A stretch of DNA of 64,000 nt from Ramazzottius varieornatus. Lineage: Eukaryota > Tardigrada > Eutardigrada > Parachela > Ramazzottiidae. The stretch is from the NCBI GenBank assembly GCA_001949185.1, contig BDGG01000014.1, positions 124,001 through 188,000 of the forward strand. The letters are read 5' to 3'. Of this stretch, positions 54,801-64,000 are shown piece by piece. Position numbers and translations under genes: made by a program. Numbering within the stretch: position 1 is the first letter of the stretch; the number at the start of each line of letters is the position of its first letter. The notes below the pieces were generated by a model. That model had not been told where the DNA came from and made no database searches. It was given only the letters and a program-made list of their open reading frames with translations.

Positions 54801-55733
54801 GCTCTAGAAAAGCGGTTAGTGAAGTATGTAAAGTAGCACAGCTGTTACTGTAATTGGATACTGAACGTGAATTGGTACGAGGTACCAACGAAAACTCGGA
54901 CAGAACGTGGGTGGCCATATGGGGACCAGTTTTCCTACTTACTTGTGCTGTCTTAAGAAGCATATCGTACGCCAGAAACAGGTTGATATTCTATGGAAAG
55001 CTGGATGATATTTTTTCGGCCTCATCCGTACGAGTTCATAGATAACTGAATTCCTACTTGCTGTTACGGGGAGTAAGAAAATTTGAATAGCTTTCGTGAC
55101 CGTTCTCGCCATTTCTCCCGCAGTTGGAAGCCCGACGAGCCTGTTAGTGGTTTGTCTCGGCTTATGTCCTGCTCGGCGAACAGGGCTGCGGAGTAAGCCA
55201 GCCGAATGACGTGTTCGAGAAACTCTGCTTGGAGTTTAAGTGTTCGGCGAAGTAGGCAAGTAGGCTCGACTGGGACCATCGCCGGTACCTGATCATTCTT
55301 GTCGTCCAATTGCCAACCGTAGCCTCTGACTGCTGGCGGTGAATAAATCAGATGTACCTGCGATCATCATATAACAACCCAGCTGAGGATATATATGCGG
55401 AATTCCGATGGCAAAAATGGGTTTTCAACGTACGTAGTCGTCGTTTGTCATGTTCAGTGCATGAGCGTACATCTGCGTAATGGAATCTTTGTTTGGTGAG
55501 AAACAATTGTAGCGCATTCGCTGTACTGTTCTCAGCTCTTTCAGGTAGTTAATAGGCAGAGGCAACCCGACTATTGCAACGTGAGAACACTCACCATAAT
55601 CCTTCTCAATGTCGTCGCCTGAATTCCGGAGTAAAGGAGGACTAAAAGCATTCATAACATCGGGTTCGGCGTACCAATACGTGAGTCGAATGGTTTTACG
55701 TTCGTGGCACCACTTTCTCTTTAATGAGTACAA
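51820..55733 (-). CDS. ANF-receptor-like single-pass membrane protein with short tail (gene 2, incomplete model)
   Basis: Four recognisable exons on the minus strand. About 55700-55434: SHVAIVGLPLPINYLKELRT and ITQMYAHALNMTNDDY before donor TAC|GTACGT, the block that precedes the GDYVF region in natriuretic receptor ectodomains. 52412-about 52170: DGSSVYRRFLDRTFRTKTGT, IYIDREGS. 52106-52018: SWPGNTWPVPSRPTCGFDGL with DPSC, the membrane-proximal cysteine block. 51923-51820: VPVSCCAVVIGMLMLCLL helix then SRGYMLVKT-stop. The last junction is phase-consistent; the junction 52170/52106 is not (no phase-2 donor before an in-frame TAG), and the exon between 55434 and 52412 was not found. It could be a decaying paralogue of gene 1. 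Like gene 1 it lacks kinase-homology and cyclase domains. Confidence 0.6.
52413..55433. other. Long intron of ANF-receptor-like gene 2, no further exon assigned
   Basis: About 3 kb. A stretch near 53560-53760 has GGAATTC/GAATTCCG boxes similar in style to the hAT-type element at 14419. The missing REAF-type exon should be here but was not identified. Confidence 0.35.
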
Positions 55734-55789
55734 TGCTGAGTATCAACAACGCACAGTTTTCAGCCAGTCAAAATCTTGCACTCACAAAG

Positions 55790-55969
55790 TACACCCAGGA
55801 CGAGAAATTATGGTACATGCCTTTTCGCTACGGCGGTACGGAAGCACGTACGCGACCGATTCACAGTAACACATTTTTCGACGCTTTGCTACGGTCGAAT
55901 TTCCATTTCGCCGTCCTTCTCGCCTGTCCCATAATTTTTACTGTACCATAATTTCTCGTCTTGCGTGTA
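55790..55969. mobile_element. MITE of the GTACACGCA family, copy D
   Basis: Left TACACCCAGGACGAGAAATT, right complement of TACACGCAAGACGAGAAATT; 180 bp, interior in opposite orientation to the short part of copy C. Confidence 0.85.
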
Positions 55970-56061
55970 GTGTTTTGCGAACAGAGAAAGCTTTTTGCTG
56001 GAAGTGCTATATCAATGCATAAAATAAGATGCTACCGCCGGTTCACTTTCCGACTGTGCAG

Positions 56062-56290
56062 TATAGTCCAGTCGCTCGAGATGTGTACAACTTGCCACCA
56101 GCCAAACATTTACCTTACAGCTTGCAAAAAACAAAAGAAAGTGACGTCAAGAGGCTACGGTCAATAAATTGAGCAAAGATTAGCTACATGTTTTCTACCA
56201 TATGGAACGCACCAGCTTTGCGGTAAGGAAGAGAAAGTTCGGAAATTTGAGAAGAGCGAAAAGTAAATGCAACAGGCCCCCATCTCGTGT
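56062..56290 (+). mobile_element. Tigger-type element end fragment
   Basis: Matches the left end of the 42289 element: AGTCCAGTCGCTCGAGA, then GCCAAACATT, ACAGCTTGC, GTGACGTCAAGAG and TTT(C/A)ACCAT in the same order. Only this end is present. Confidence 0.65.
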
Positions 56291-56697
56291 AACCTCGCAC
56301 ACGCGCTCAAGGCCACCTTGATCTCTGCCTTGAAAGCGGAAGTGGATGTAGCCGCGTTTGATGGGTCAGTGGTAACATTCGACTATCTGGCTGTTCTCCA
56401 GACTATGAGAAAGAGGACTCGAGGTTAGCATCCCTTACTGTGGCCGATGTATCCACCGGACAGATTCCGGAGATGTCATTACACAGATTAAGATCATTAA
56501 GTTGCCATGATGAAAGTCCGACTGTAGCTAAAATGAGCTGCAACTTCACTCGTCCCCAACTCCCAAATTAACGACTTGACAGTTGAATACGAATAAAGTC
56601 GTTGGTTTTTTATTTGTCTGAAATGTAGCAAGGTTCAGAACGAACACCTTACTGGTTTGAGAGGTTCGGTTGGATCGGCACATGCGCAGTGACCAAT

Positions 56698-57050
56698 CTC
56701 TATACAGTGTACAGTGTACGACAAAATTAACCGTTAAAAACGGGCGCAAACTCCAGCTGGAGCTTACTTACCCCTCAGCCAATGAGAATTAGGTTTTTCT
56801 GTATGCGCAAATTTCATTGGCTTTAGCCATATGGCTCCATCCAACACCCATTTCTGACGACTTATTTTGTCGTACACTGTACGCAAAATTTAGCCGTTGA
56901 TAATGGGCGTGACAAATAAACTGGGGATTAGTTATCCGATGACCAATACCAGCGTTACTCTGGCCCACACGCAAATTTCATTGGTCGCTGCCATCTGGCT
57001 CCATCCAACACCCATTTTCGACGGTTCATTTTTGCGTACACGGTACGAAG
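56698..57050. mobile_element. Two tandem copies of a TIR element (about 175-190 bp each)
   Basis: Unit 1 (about 56698-56886) and unit 2 (about 56870-57050) share CGCAAATTTCATTGG, ATCTGGCTCCATCCAACACC-like blocks and CACCCATTTC. Each begins with GTAC(G)..AAATT..CCGTT and ends with the complement, and they share a GTACACTGTACG junction. Confidence 0.78.
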
Positions 57051-57080
57051 GCGCAACAGATATTTTCGGGCTAGAAGGGT

Positions 57081-57194
57081 AGACATAAGTGTTGCGCGGT
57101 ACGCCGGTACGCAACACTTACGCCTCAGTCAACAAATATGCCGGCAGAAGTGTTGCGCATAAGTGTTCCGCGCATGTACCAGATATAACGGCCA
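57081..57194. mobile_element. Second copy of the 112 bp palindromic MITE
   Basis: Contains ATAAGTGTTGCGC, AATATGCCGGCAGAAGTG and ATATAACGGCC, parallel to 31601-31712 but more diverged. Confidence 0.65.
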
Positions 57195-57240
57195 CATTCG
57201 TCGTACGGCGGGACATGGAACCGATCCGAACGCAGATCTC

Positions 57241-57604
57241 CACTTTTATTCGTGCACCAAGCATAAGGTGACACCTCTGACTAAAGCGTCGAACTCCGAA
57301 ATACGCCAGAAGAAGAGCAAAATTCGGTGTTACGGCAAGCTACTTTGTTCATGTTTCCACCCTGTAGCTGATATCTTTAGCATGCGTGGTGTAATAAGTT
57401 TATGTGAATACGTTGCAGAGTATCAGTCCGGGCAACGTTAAAACGAGATTGCTTCATGATCAGAAAAAGGAGAAAGAAAAGTTCAATTCTGCTTTCGGCT
57501 TCCAGATTCTCCAAGGCGAGGACGTCGCAAACGCGTTGTTGTACTCATTGAGCTGACCTTCACATGTGAACATCCGCGAGCTTGTCATTGCTCGATCCAA
57601 CTGA
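57241..57604 (+). pseudogene. SDR (DHRS11-like) exons 4-5 relic
   Basis: Exon 4 part: FYSCTKHKVTPLTKASNSEI, keeping YxxxK; the exon then runs into a broken donor. After acceptor GTTGCAG the exon 5 part reads SISPGNVKTRLL ... EDVANALLYSLS, then TGA (57552-57554) where gene 1 has the TGC of CPPHV, and continues in frame SHVNIRELVIARSN-stop. Exons 1-3 are absent. Clear pseudogene of the same family as 40791 and 47152. Confidence 0.85.
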
Positions 57605-57709
57605 ACAAGCAAAAGCTGAGCGTGGGTGGGGAGCTTTCGCGAGTAATTAACCGTTGAGCTTCCGATACCAGCTTCTATCCAGTAACGGCACTGTTGTGTT
57701 CATGAGTCT

Positions 57710-58337
57710 TTATGCACGAGTACGGGTGAAAGTAGCAACGACAGCATGGCGGATATGCGTTACGGCCAAAGTGAAGAGTATGGGGTCGTAAAAACATTCA
57801 AGCCGAACAAGTATTGTAAAGAACTCTGTAAACACTGGCCACCACAACTGCTGGATACGAAGGTACGTTGCAACAATGGTAGTCAGCGCCCACGTGAGTG
57901 CAATACTGGCAGTCAGGAGGGTCAGCAGAAAGAACCGCTGTCGTCGTTGTGGCTGGTTTTTGGATTTCGTTCGCAACGTCTCAGTGCTTCTCGAAACAGC
58001 TGATAGGTCAGTTTCTTGTCATCCTCGCCGAGCGGCTAAAGGTTCTAAAGGCAGCACGTTTGTCCGTGTTGGTCCAGGCCGACTTTGTGACCGTATTTTG
58101 TGGGCCACATATGGGTACGCTAGCAGGATCATGACCAGCGGTATGTCGTATGAATGAATTTGACTGGCAGTTGACCAATTGAATTGCGCTCTAGGGTTCA
58201 TGATGCAACCGGAACTGACAGACGGGGACCGATGGTACATCGCGTCCATGATAAAGTACGGTCCTCGGAAAATGTGAACAAAGACCCAGACAAACGCGCA
58301 ACAACAGACAGATGGTTTGAACGTATGGTGAACGCCG
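57710..58337 (-). pseudogene. Rhodopsin-type GPCR, C-terminal half with in-frame stop
   Basis: One continuous frame encodes TM4 (PSVCCCAFVWVFVHIF), extracellular loop 2 with cysteine (SSGCIMN), TM5 (SYDIPLVMILLAYPYVAHKI), a loop, then TGA at 58021-58019, and beyond it in the same frame TM6 (RFFLLTLLTASIALTW) and TM7 with an NPxxY variant (CFYDPILFTLAVTH), ending RTRA-stop. Only one stop codon interrupts about 205 codons and no GT..AG intron removes it. The start of the frame has no acceptor, and TM1-3 are not found. Reads as a 5'-truncated pseudogene. Ligand class cannot be assigned. Confidence 0.72.
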
Positions 58338-60667
58338 AGTGGTATTAATCAAGTCTTGATTATGCACAAGCGGAAACACGGATCAGAAATAGAATCCAGA
58401 GGTGACGGCCAACTTCCGGCAGAAGGAGTAGGGCAACGGAGTGATTTCGCCTCGACTTATTTTGTCTTTTTGAGGGGTGGCAGCATCGCGCTTGTCTATC
58501 CTCGCTCAACCGGAATTCGAAGACGATTCTTGACGATTTGATTACGTAGCTGGTTCTAAGTCTGTCACAGCCAAGTTGTCCCTCCGGTGGTGTTCTTTCA
58601 TAGAGCATCTAGAGACTTCATCAGAAGGTTGTTGAATTTGCATTTTATCGGTTCCCGTACGGAAGAAGCCGTTTTTAACAGTTTGGCAAAAGGCAAAAAT
58701 CTTGAAGTGACAGGGTCGCAAAAATCTGCTGAAAACTGCTTTATTTTTGCTTTTTCCACTATATAGTTCCTTTTCGAAAAGTTTGCTTGTGAAGCGCTTT
58801 GTCGTTAAAACCTCAAGTTGTTTTGTGTCGAAGGTAGGGCGGTATTTGCATCACACGGAATTTTGATGTCTAAGTGAGCCTGAAGCATCAAAAATGCTGG
58901 GGAACTCTCACGGCGAAGGCGTAGAAACCGATCGAATCAGTCGTTGTGCGGCAGTGTAGGGTTGGCTTTCAACTGAGCCATATTCTTCTGTCCACTACTT
59001 TTTTCGTGGTTACTGAGTGAGTTTAAGGCCGTGTACATTTTCTCGACTGGGTCGTTGTGAGTGACGAGGTCGTTATGAAAAACTACGTGGACTTTCTGAA
59101 CGCTTGAAAAAGCTAGTTGGTGTAGTAGGCAAAATTTCGATCAACCCCACAGTGAACCGAAATATAGCGACAAACCAACGTTCACAAAATACGGTGGAAA
59201 ATGCGATCAACCAGCAATCGCAACCTCGCTAGTTACTTTCGAGCTTTGCTTTTCACTTGCGATTCCTATTCGCGCCATTTCTCTCTTATCGCCCCAACAA
59301 GACGGATTGCTTTCCCTTTTGCTCTCGTCCAAGGCCATCACAGCAACCCTGACTGGATCAAACTGATCATTCGGAAGCTCCATCTTCACATCGGAAGAGA
59401 TAAGGAGAAAAACGACAACTCGGTGGAGAGATAAAACGCATGATCAGTAGCAGTCTCCAGCGCTGGGTAGAAAGCTACTAGCCTTTTTTGGCTAGTAGCT
59501 CTGGTAGGCGCTTTATAATGGAGCTGGTTGGCTACGCTGGTTGCCTACCCTGATGCGTTCACAAAGTCGGCGACGAGGTTAGACGAAACGGGGTTGAAAT
59601 GACTCATCGCATAATTTTTCGACTTTGTGAACGATTTTTGGGTTGTTATGAGTAACCCACTGCTGGGTTGAACATAATCGCCTTTATGAACGCTGGTTCA
59701 TCATAATCCTCATAACGACCTAGTAGCCTACCACTAAATGAACACGGCCTAATACTATAACTACCCAGCTATTTTTATGATCAAAACTTTTCGGCAAAGT
59801 TACGCCCTGTTCAAGAAAACTGTGTCCGGAAAACCTCCTCTGAAAACTACAAGCTCTTTTCAGTGACACCTCTTCAACTGTGGCCGAACGGGTTTTGAAA
59901 GGTAAGTTGTTTGATAGAATGCAAGACAAAAGAGAAACGCTCAGTAATTGTTTTCCTGTAGTAACTCTGATCGCCCAAACCGCATCCGACCACTTTTTCG
60001 GCCTGCCTCACATTCGTTTCGGCTTGATGAAAGTTTTATGGGGAATTTTCTGGAACAAAAATGGGGTCCCTAGACATGAAATTGAAGGGCTATTGTTGAA
60101 AAATAGGTTTCGTCGCACGAGAAGCGTCGAACGAGTGACGAATGTTTTACGGAGCTGGGACAAATTGGCTGGGGCAGACTGTACAAGCAGCTACTTCAAG
60201 GCATAATAGACTAAAAGATGTTTTGAAGAGCTGCCCGGAACTCATTAAGATTCCGCGGAGTTTCCAGTTTTTCCATATGCTGCCCTTCAGACTTCATGAA
60301 CCAGTATTGTCCAGGGGAGCCGGTCCACATCACACTACAATAAGAACTTACAGTACATGCACGACGGGGAATTGAGGAACCAGTAAATTATGGGACACTT
60401 ATCTACGTTTGAATTTCAGTTTTGCCGTTTTGTCCGCCTAGTCCACAGTAAGGTTAGGAAGTAAGGTTAGTAGGTAAGGGAAGTTAGTGAGTAAGGCATG
60501 TATGTAATGGACTCTCTGTAATGGTCTAATGGAACTCAAAATGACCAAATCTGCAGGTGTTATTGCTCAATTCATCCACTCATCTTTGAAATTATCTGAA
60601 CCGCTTGCTGATCAACAGGACTACCAGTTTCCGAAAGGCGACGGGAGAAGCAGGGGGATTACATACC
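58338..60667. other. Intergenic with a probable TIR element (59022-59750)
   Basis: At 59022 AGGCCGTGTACATTTTC and near 59750 the complement of AGGCCGTGTTCATTTAG form inverted ends about 730 bp apart, with AGGTCGTTATGA also mirrored. A hairpin CTACTAGCC ... GGCTAGTAG lies at 59476-59502. At 60354 a GTACATGCACGACGGGGAAT end of the GTACACGCA MITE family is present without its partner. No gene recognised; the frame 59880-60206 has no motif. Confidence 0.55.
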
Positions 60668-63600
60668 ATGGATTACATTTCGAGTGTTGTGTGGGTAGGT
60701 GATCGGCTGACTGGACTTCCGCCGGAATTTCGCAATAGCCGGTTTCATCTGGCAAATGATCGATTGTTGATTGAAGTGCAGTTCAGTCTTCCCCTCTGTT
60801 TTTACAGGTGCCACGCGGAAAAGCGAAACCAGTTCCCGACGAGGTATGTCTGCCTAGCCACCACATTGCGACGCTCTCGGTACAACCTTGTAATCTCGTA
60901 GGTTAAACTGAAGCCAGAAGAACTGAAAGTGCTACTGGAAGAGAAGGTATCAGCTGATCCAGTGGATGACACCGACGACGACGACGACGACGACGACAAC
61001 GACACCGAGGAAAAGGAAGGCGAGGCCAATGAATGGGTGGACGAAGAGGAAGAAGAAGACCATGGAGAGGAAGATACAGATGAGAAGGCGGCGGATGAAG
61101 ATGAGCCTGAAGAAAAAGCCGAAGTCGTTGGGGAAGATGTTGACGAGGACGATGAAACAGATGCACTTCCGTCCACCTCTTCCAACTTCACCGTTAGCAG
61201 CTTGGCTGTTTTCCCCGTCAACGATGACGATCCTTATCTTGTCATCAAGGATGAAGTGAGTAAATTCATGTTGCAGAATGGAACTAGTTTTAGAATTCCT
61301 CTTTGAGACTCAATCCTGATGGCGACTGGTTTTGTTTGCAGGACGATGTTGATTCCGAAGACGAAGATTTCAAAATTCAGCCCGGTGACAACCTGTTAGC
61401 CGTCGCGCACGTTGATGAAGATGCGAATGTTCTCGAAGTTTATGGTAGGGTAATCATCTACAGCAGGTGCTCCAAATATTTGTCAATCCTATTGTGGATG
61501 TATTTTAGTGTACAACGAAGAAAACGACGATTTGTACGTCCATCACGACATTCTCCTTCCGGCTTGTCCGCTCGTTCTGGAATGGCTACCTTACCAATGC
61601 GGAGGCCCTCAAGAACAAGGTACGGTTGAAAGCTATTGCACTGTTAAGCTGAAAGAAATTAGTATACGCATAACAAAACGTGAAACTTTTTCCCCAGAAA
61701 AGAAGATGAAAATTGGAGCAATCTGATCATCCCATGTGGCGTACGCTCTTATTGTCGTTGTTCAGATGCGTGCGCCACTTGGGACAACAGTCTTGTATTT
61801 GCCGGTCTCGAAACGCTGACATGATCTTTTCTAGGAAACTTTGTGGCGGTGGGAAGTATGGAGTCGACGATCCAGATCTGGGATCTCGATATGGTTAATG
61901 TTGTGGAACCAGTCTGCGAGTTGAAAGGCTTCAAGAAGAAGCGAAAGCGCGATGTGGAGACCACTTCTGCCGGAAGTTCGATCACAGGACACAGAGACGC
62001 CGTTCTTGCTTTAGCGTGGAACTCTATGGTGGAACACATCATGGCCAGTGGCTCGGCTGACTCGACCGTGATCCTGTGGGACCTGGACAGACTGAAAGCT
62101 GCCACGGTTCTGACGGGCTTCGAGGATAAAGTCCAAGCGATCAAATGGCGACCGGACTTTGGTGACCAGCTTCTTTGTGGATCTTGTGATAAGTAAAACA
62201 TATCTCCCGAAACTGGTTTAACCTTGTTCTGCCTCCAGAACTTTCGAAGAAGGTTCTGATTGATGGGCGTCCTTTTCAGGACAGTGCGGTTGTTCGACTG
62301 TCGTCTTCAGAAAGCCAAAGCCACTTTGTGGAATGTGGAAGACGAAGTGGAAAGAGTGGCGTGGTCCAGTTTTAACAATCAGTATTTCTATGTAAGTCCC
62401 GCGCAGTCTTCTTGTGAGCTTTAGCAACTGCAAAATCATATGCTAGCTTTGAGACGGATCGAAATTTGGTGAAAAAGTCACATTGGACTGGGTAGGTATC
62501 TGCCGACCAGGCAGACAGATGCATGGGAGCATAATGTAGACGGCAGACTGCTAGGAATATGCATGTGCCGGATGGGTGGATCAGCTGGTCCGCACATCTT
62601 GTCTACCTGCGTACTTGTGTGTTCACCGCGAGCTGCGTGCTCGTTCGCGAAGACGGGACAGTGATTTTTCATGGTTTTGCAGGTGGCAACTGAAAGCGGA
62701 CAAGTCTACTCCCTCGACGTACGAAACACCGCCGACCACCTTTCCGTCATCCAGGCTCACGGAAAGACGGTGACGGGGCTGGTTAGCAGTCCCTTCATTT
62801 CTGGCATGCTCCTAACGACGTCGGAAGACAAACGAATCAGAGTGTGGGACGTGAATACGTCCACCCAAATACCTGAGATGATCCTCGAGAGAAAGTTGAA
62901 GATGGGTGAAATCCAGTTCTCCGCCATGTCGCCGGATTCGCCTTTCACTGTCGCGCTGGCAGGCGAAGATTCTGACAGTAATTTCCGCATACTGGATTTG
63001 TACAAAACGTCTGAAGGTAATTTACTATAGAATTATTTGGGACCAAAGCACATAGACCAGACAAGACCGGTTAAAAGGGAAGAAAACGGGAACGGGAATT
63101 GTCTAAATCGCCTTATAGTCTAAACTGTGCATAGAGCAATATTCGCGGGGCGGCACCCTAACGGGTACTGTTGCCGCCGAGGGAGGCTAAAAGGGAAGAA
63201 AACGGGAACTGGGATGATGGCAGCGCGTATCCCACGTTCCCAACCATTGAATTACTCCCTGTGACTCAGAATGCAATGCTGTAGCCTTATCTCATTCTTT
63301 TGTGACCTACTTTCGCTTCTCCTCAGTCACATCCATTCACAAGCTTATCATAACTAACTGTACTTTGCCCTTCACTCTGCTGAACTTTGCCCAGTGAAGG
63401 GCAAAGTTCAGCAGAGGGGTTCAAACACAAACTTACGAACAAAACCAGCTCCGCAACGACAGCTCGTGCGGAGACCACCTGAAGTGGTTTGACATGGGAT
63501 AACATGGGGTATCAAGTAGCATGCAAGGTTCATTAGTAAGCTTACGTAGCAGCCTCACACTGTATCGGCGGCAACAATTGTCTCCAGTTTGTTTGCCGGT

Positions 63601-63943
63601 ATCTTCTCTCGGAAAGCTAGCAGAATGTAACCGGTCGTTTTTCTTACGATTTACAGAAGTAAGAAGGCGCTTCGAATCCAGAACGCCAGCAGCTTACATC
63701 CACGCAAGGCAGGAAGAAGAGAAGAGGAAAGAAGAAGCCGCCGAAGAACTCAAAATCAAGAAAGAAAAGAAACAAGAACGAGCGAATAAAACATTTAAAA
63801 ATCTTTCGACGCCAAAAAATGTCTCACCAAAACCCAGAAAGCCTTTGAGGAACGACACCACACCAGCGCAGAATGGCGAAAAGAAGAAACGGTGGTCGAG
63901 GGATAAGCGAGGCAAAAATAGTGCTAAAGATAGTGGAAAGTAA
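60668..63943 (+). CDS. PWP1: PWP1 homologue, WD-repeat ribosome-biogenesis/chromatin factor
   Basis: Complete gene of nine exons: 60668-60694, 60808-60843, 60902-61255, 61342-61444, 61509-61619, 61835-62192, 62280-62391, 62683-63016, 63657-63943; all phases agree, 573 residues. N-terminus MDYISSVVWV then KLKPEELKVLLEE, as in PWP1. A long acidic region (DDTDDDDDDDDNDTEEKE onward) precedes DDPYLVIKDE and NLEVY-type strand, then VYNEENDDLYVHHDILLPAC, NFVAVGSMESTIQIWDLDMV, SGSADSTVILWDLD, SCDKTVRLFDCR, ESGQVYSLDVRN, TSEDKRIRVWDVN (WD repeats), ending with a lysine-rich tail (EEEKRKEEAAEEL, KKKRWSRDKRGK). Family role: nucleolar protein supporting rRNA transcription and chromatin marks. The tail after the last blade is longer and more basic than in mammals. 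Confidence 0.96.
60970..61003 (+). repeat. GAC trinucleotide run coding for poly-aspartate in PWP1
   Basis: Eight consecutive GAC codons followed by AACGAC, in the acidic N-terminal region; a simple repeat that could vary in length between individuals. Confidence 0.9.
63363..63416. repeat. Perfect 18-bp palindrome with a competing stem, PWP1 intron 8
   Basis: CTCTGCTGAACTTTGCCC (63375-63392) and its exact complement (63399-63416) enclose AGTGAA. The preceding CTTTGCCCTTCACT (63363-63376) is also an exact complement of AGTGAAGGGCAAAG (63393-63406), so two alternative hairpins share the right-hand sequence. Confidence 0.92.
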
Positions 63944-64000
63944 AGCGAAAATTTTTCTGGTTGATACTTCGTTTACCCTTTCTCCACGGCGTGGTTAGCC

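Noticed and set aside
55064-55309. Minus-strand frame (LAYSAALFAEQD ... REKWRERSRK) as an ANF-receptor exon
   Set aside because: It would duplicate a region already covered by the 52412 exon and has no convincing phase-matched splice sites.
56269-56423. Frame LAHALKATLISALKAEVDVA... ending at a GTTAGC donor as a coding exon
   Set aside because: It overlaps the end of a Tigger-type fragment and has no partner exon or recognisable domain.
60802-61221. Minus-strand serine-rich 139-codon frame
   Set aside because: It is the antisense of the acidic GAC/GAA repeats of PWP1; serine runs are a by-product.
1-64000. CRISPR arrays, bacterial operons, riboswitches, or horizontally acquired gene clusters
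   Set aside because: None seen: repeats are inverted-end transposons, not regularly spaced direct repeats, and all supported genes have introns and animal-type families.

Overview
The window is eukaryotic, animal-type DNA: intron-rich genes with GT..AG splice sites, a nuclear tRNA-Glu with internal A and B boxes, and metazoan families (integrin beta, insect-type gustatory-like receptors, ANF/natriuretic-type receptor ectodomains, a DHRS11-like reductase, PWP1). Short introns (about 50-60 bp) alternate with kilobase introns packed with small DNA transposons. An invertebrate, probably an ecdysozoan such as a tardigrade, fits best; that is an inference from gene content, not a measurement.

Layout. 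0-1.1 kb: 3' end of an integrin beta gene (+). 2.6-4.1 kb: seven-transmembrane chemoreceptor-like gene (+) with a MITE forming most of intron 1. 5.2-8.7 kb: tandem pseudokinase-kinase gene (-) whose last intron holds a 917 bp terminal-inverted-repeat (TIR) element. 9.5-19.9 kb: ANF-receptor-like gene (+) ending in one membrane helix and a short tail; its long introns are a transposon graveyard (hAT-type MITE with 8-bp target duplication, nested Harbinger-like MITE, foldbacks, one arm of a large inverted repeat). 20.6-23.5 kb: secreted protein of unknown family (-) built from two diverged copies of one module with conserved intron positions. 24.8-26.0 kb: the other arm of the 1,150 bp inverted repeat. 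26.4-32.6 kb: two broken class I methyltransferase copies flanking a second chemoreceptor-like gene (29.7-31.3 kb, +). 34.9-38.5 kb: a proline/acid-rich exon and a coiled-coil CCDC83-like gene (+), with tRNA-Glu(CUC) between them. 39.5-57.6 kb: a dispersed family of SDR reductases (one intact, one nearly intact, two relics), with a Tigger/pogo relic and, on the minus strand at 51.8-55.7 kb, exons of a second ANF-receptor-like gene. 57.7-58.3 kb: GPCR pseudogene (-). 60.7-63.9 kb: complete PWP1 WD-repeat gene (+).

Functionally this is not an operon-like system. The common themes are membrane sensing (integrin, two chemoreceptors, two ANF-type receptors, a GPCR relic), local gene duplication and decay (SDR, methyltransferase, ANF receptor), and very dense non-autonomous DNA transposons, several of which sit next to splice sites. 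Exon boundaries were worked out by hand from frame, phase and GT/AG signals; transcript evidence was not available.
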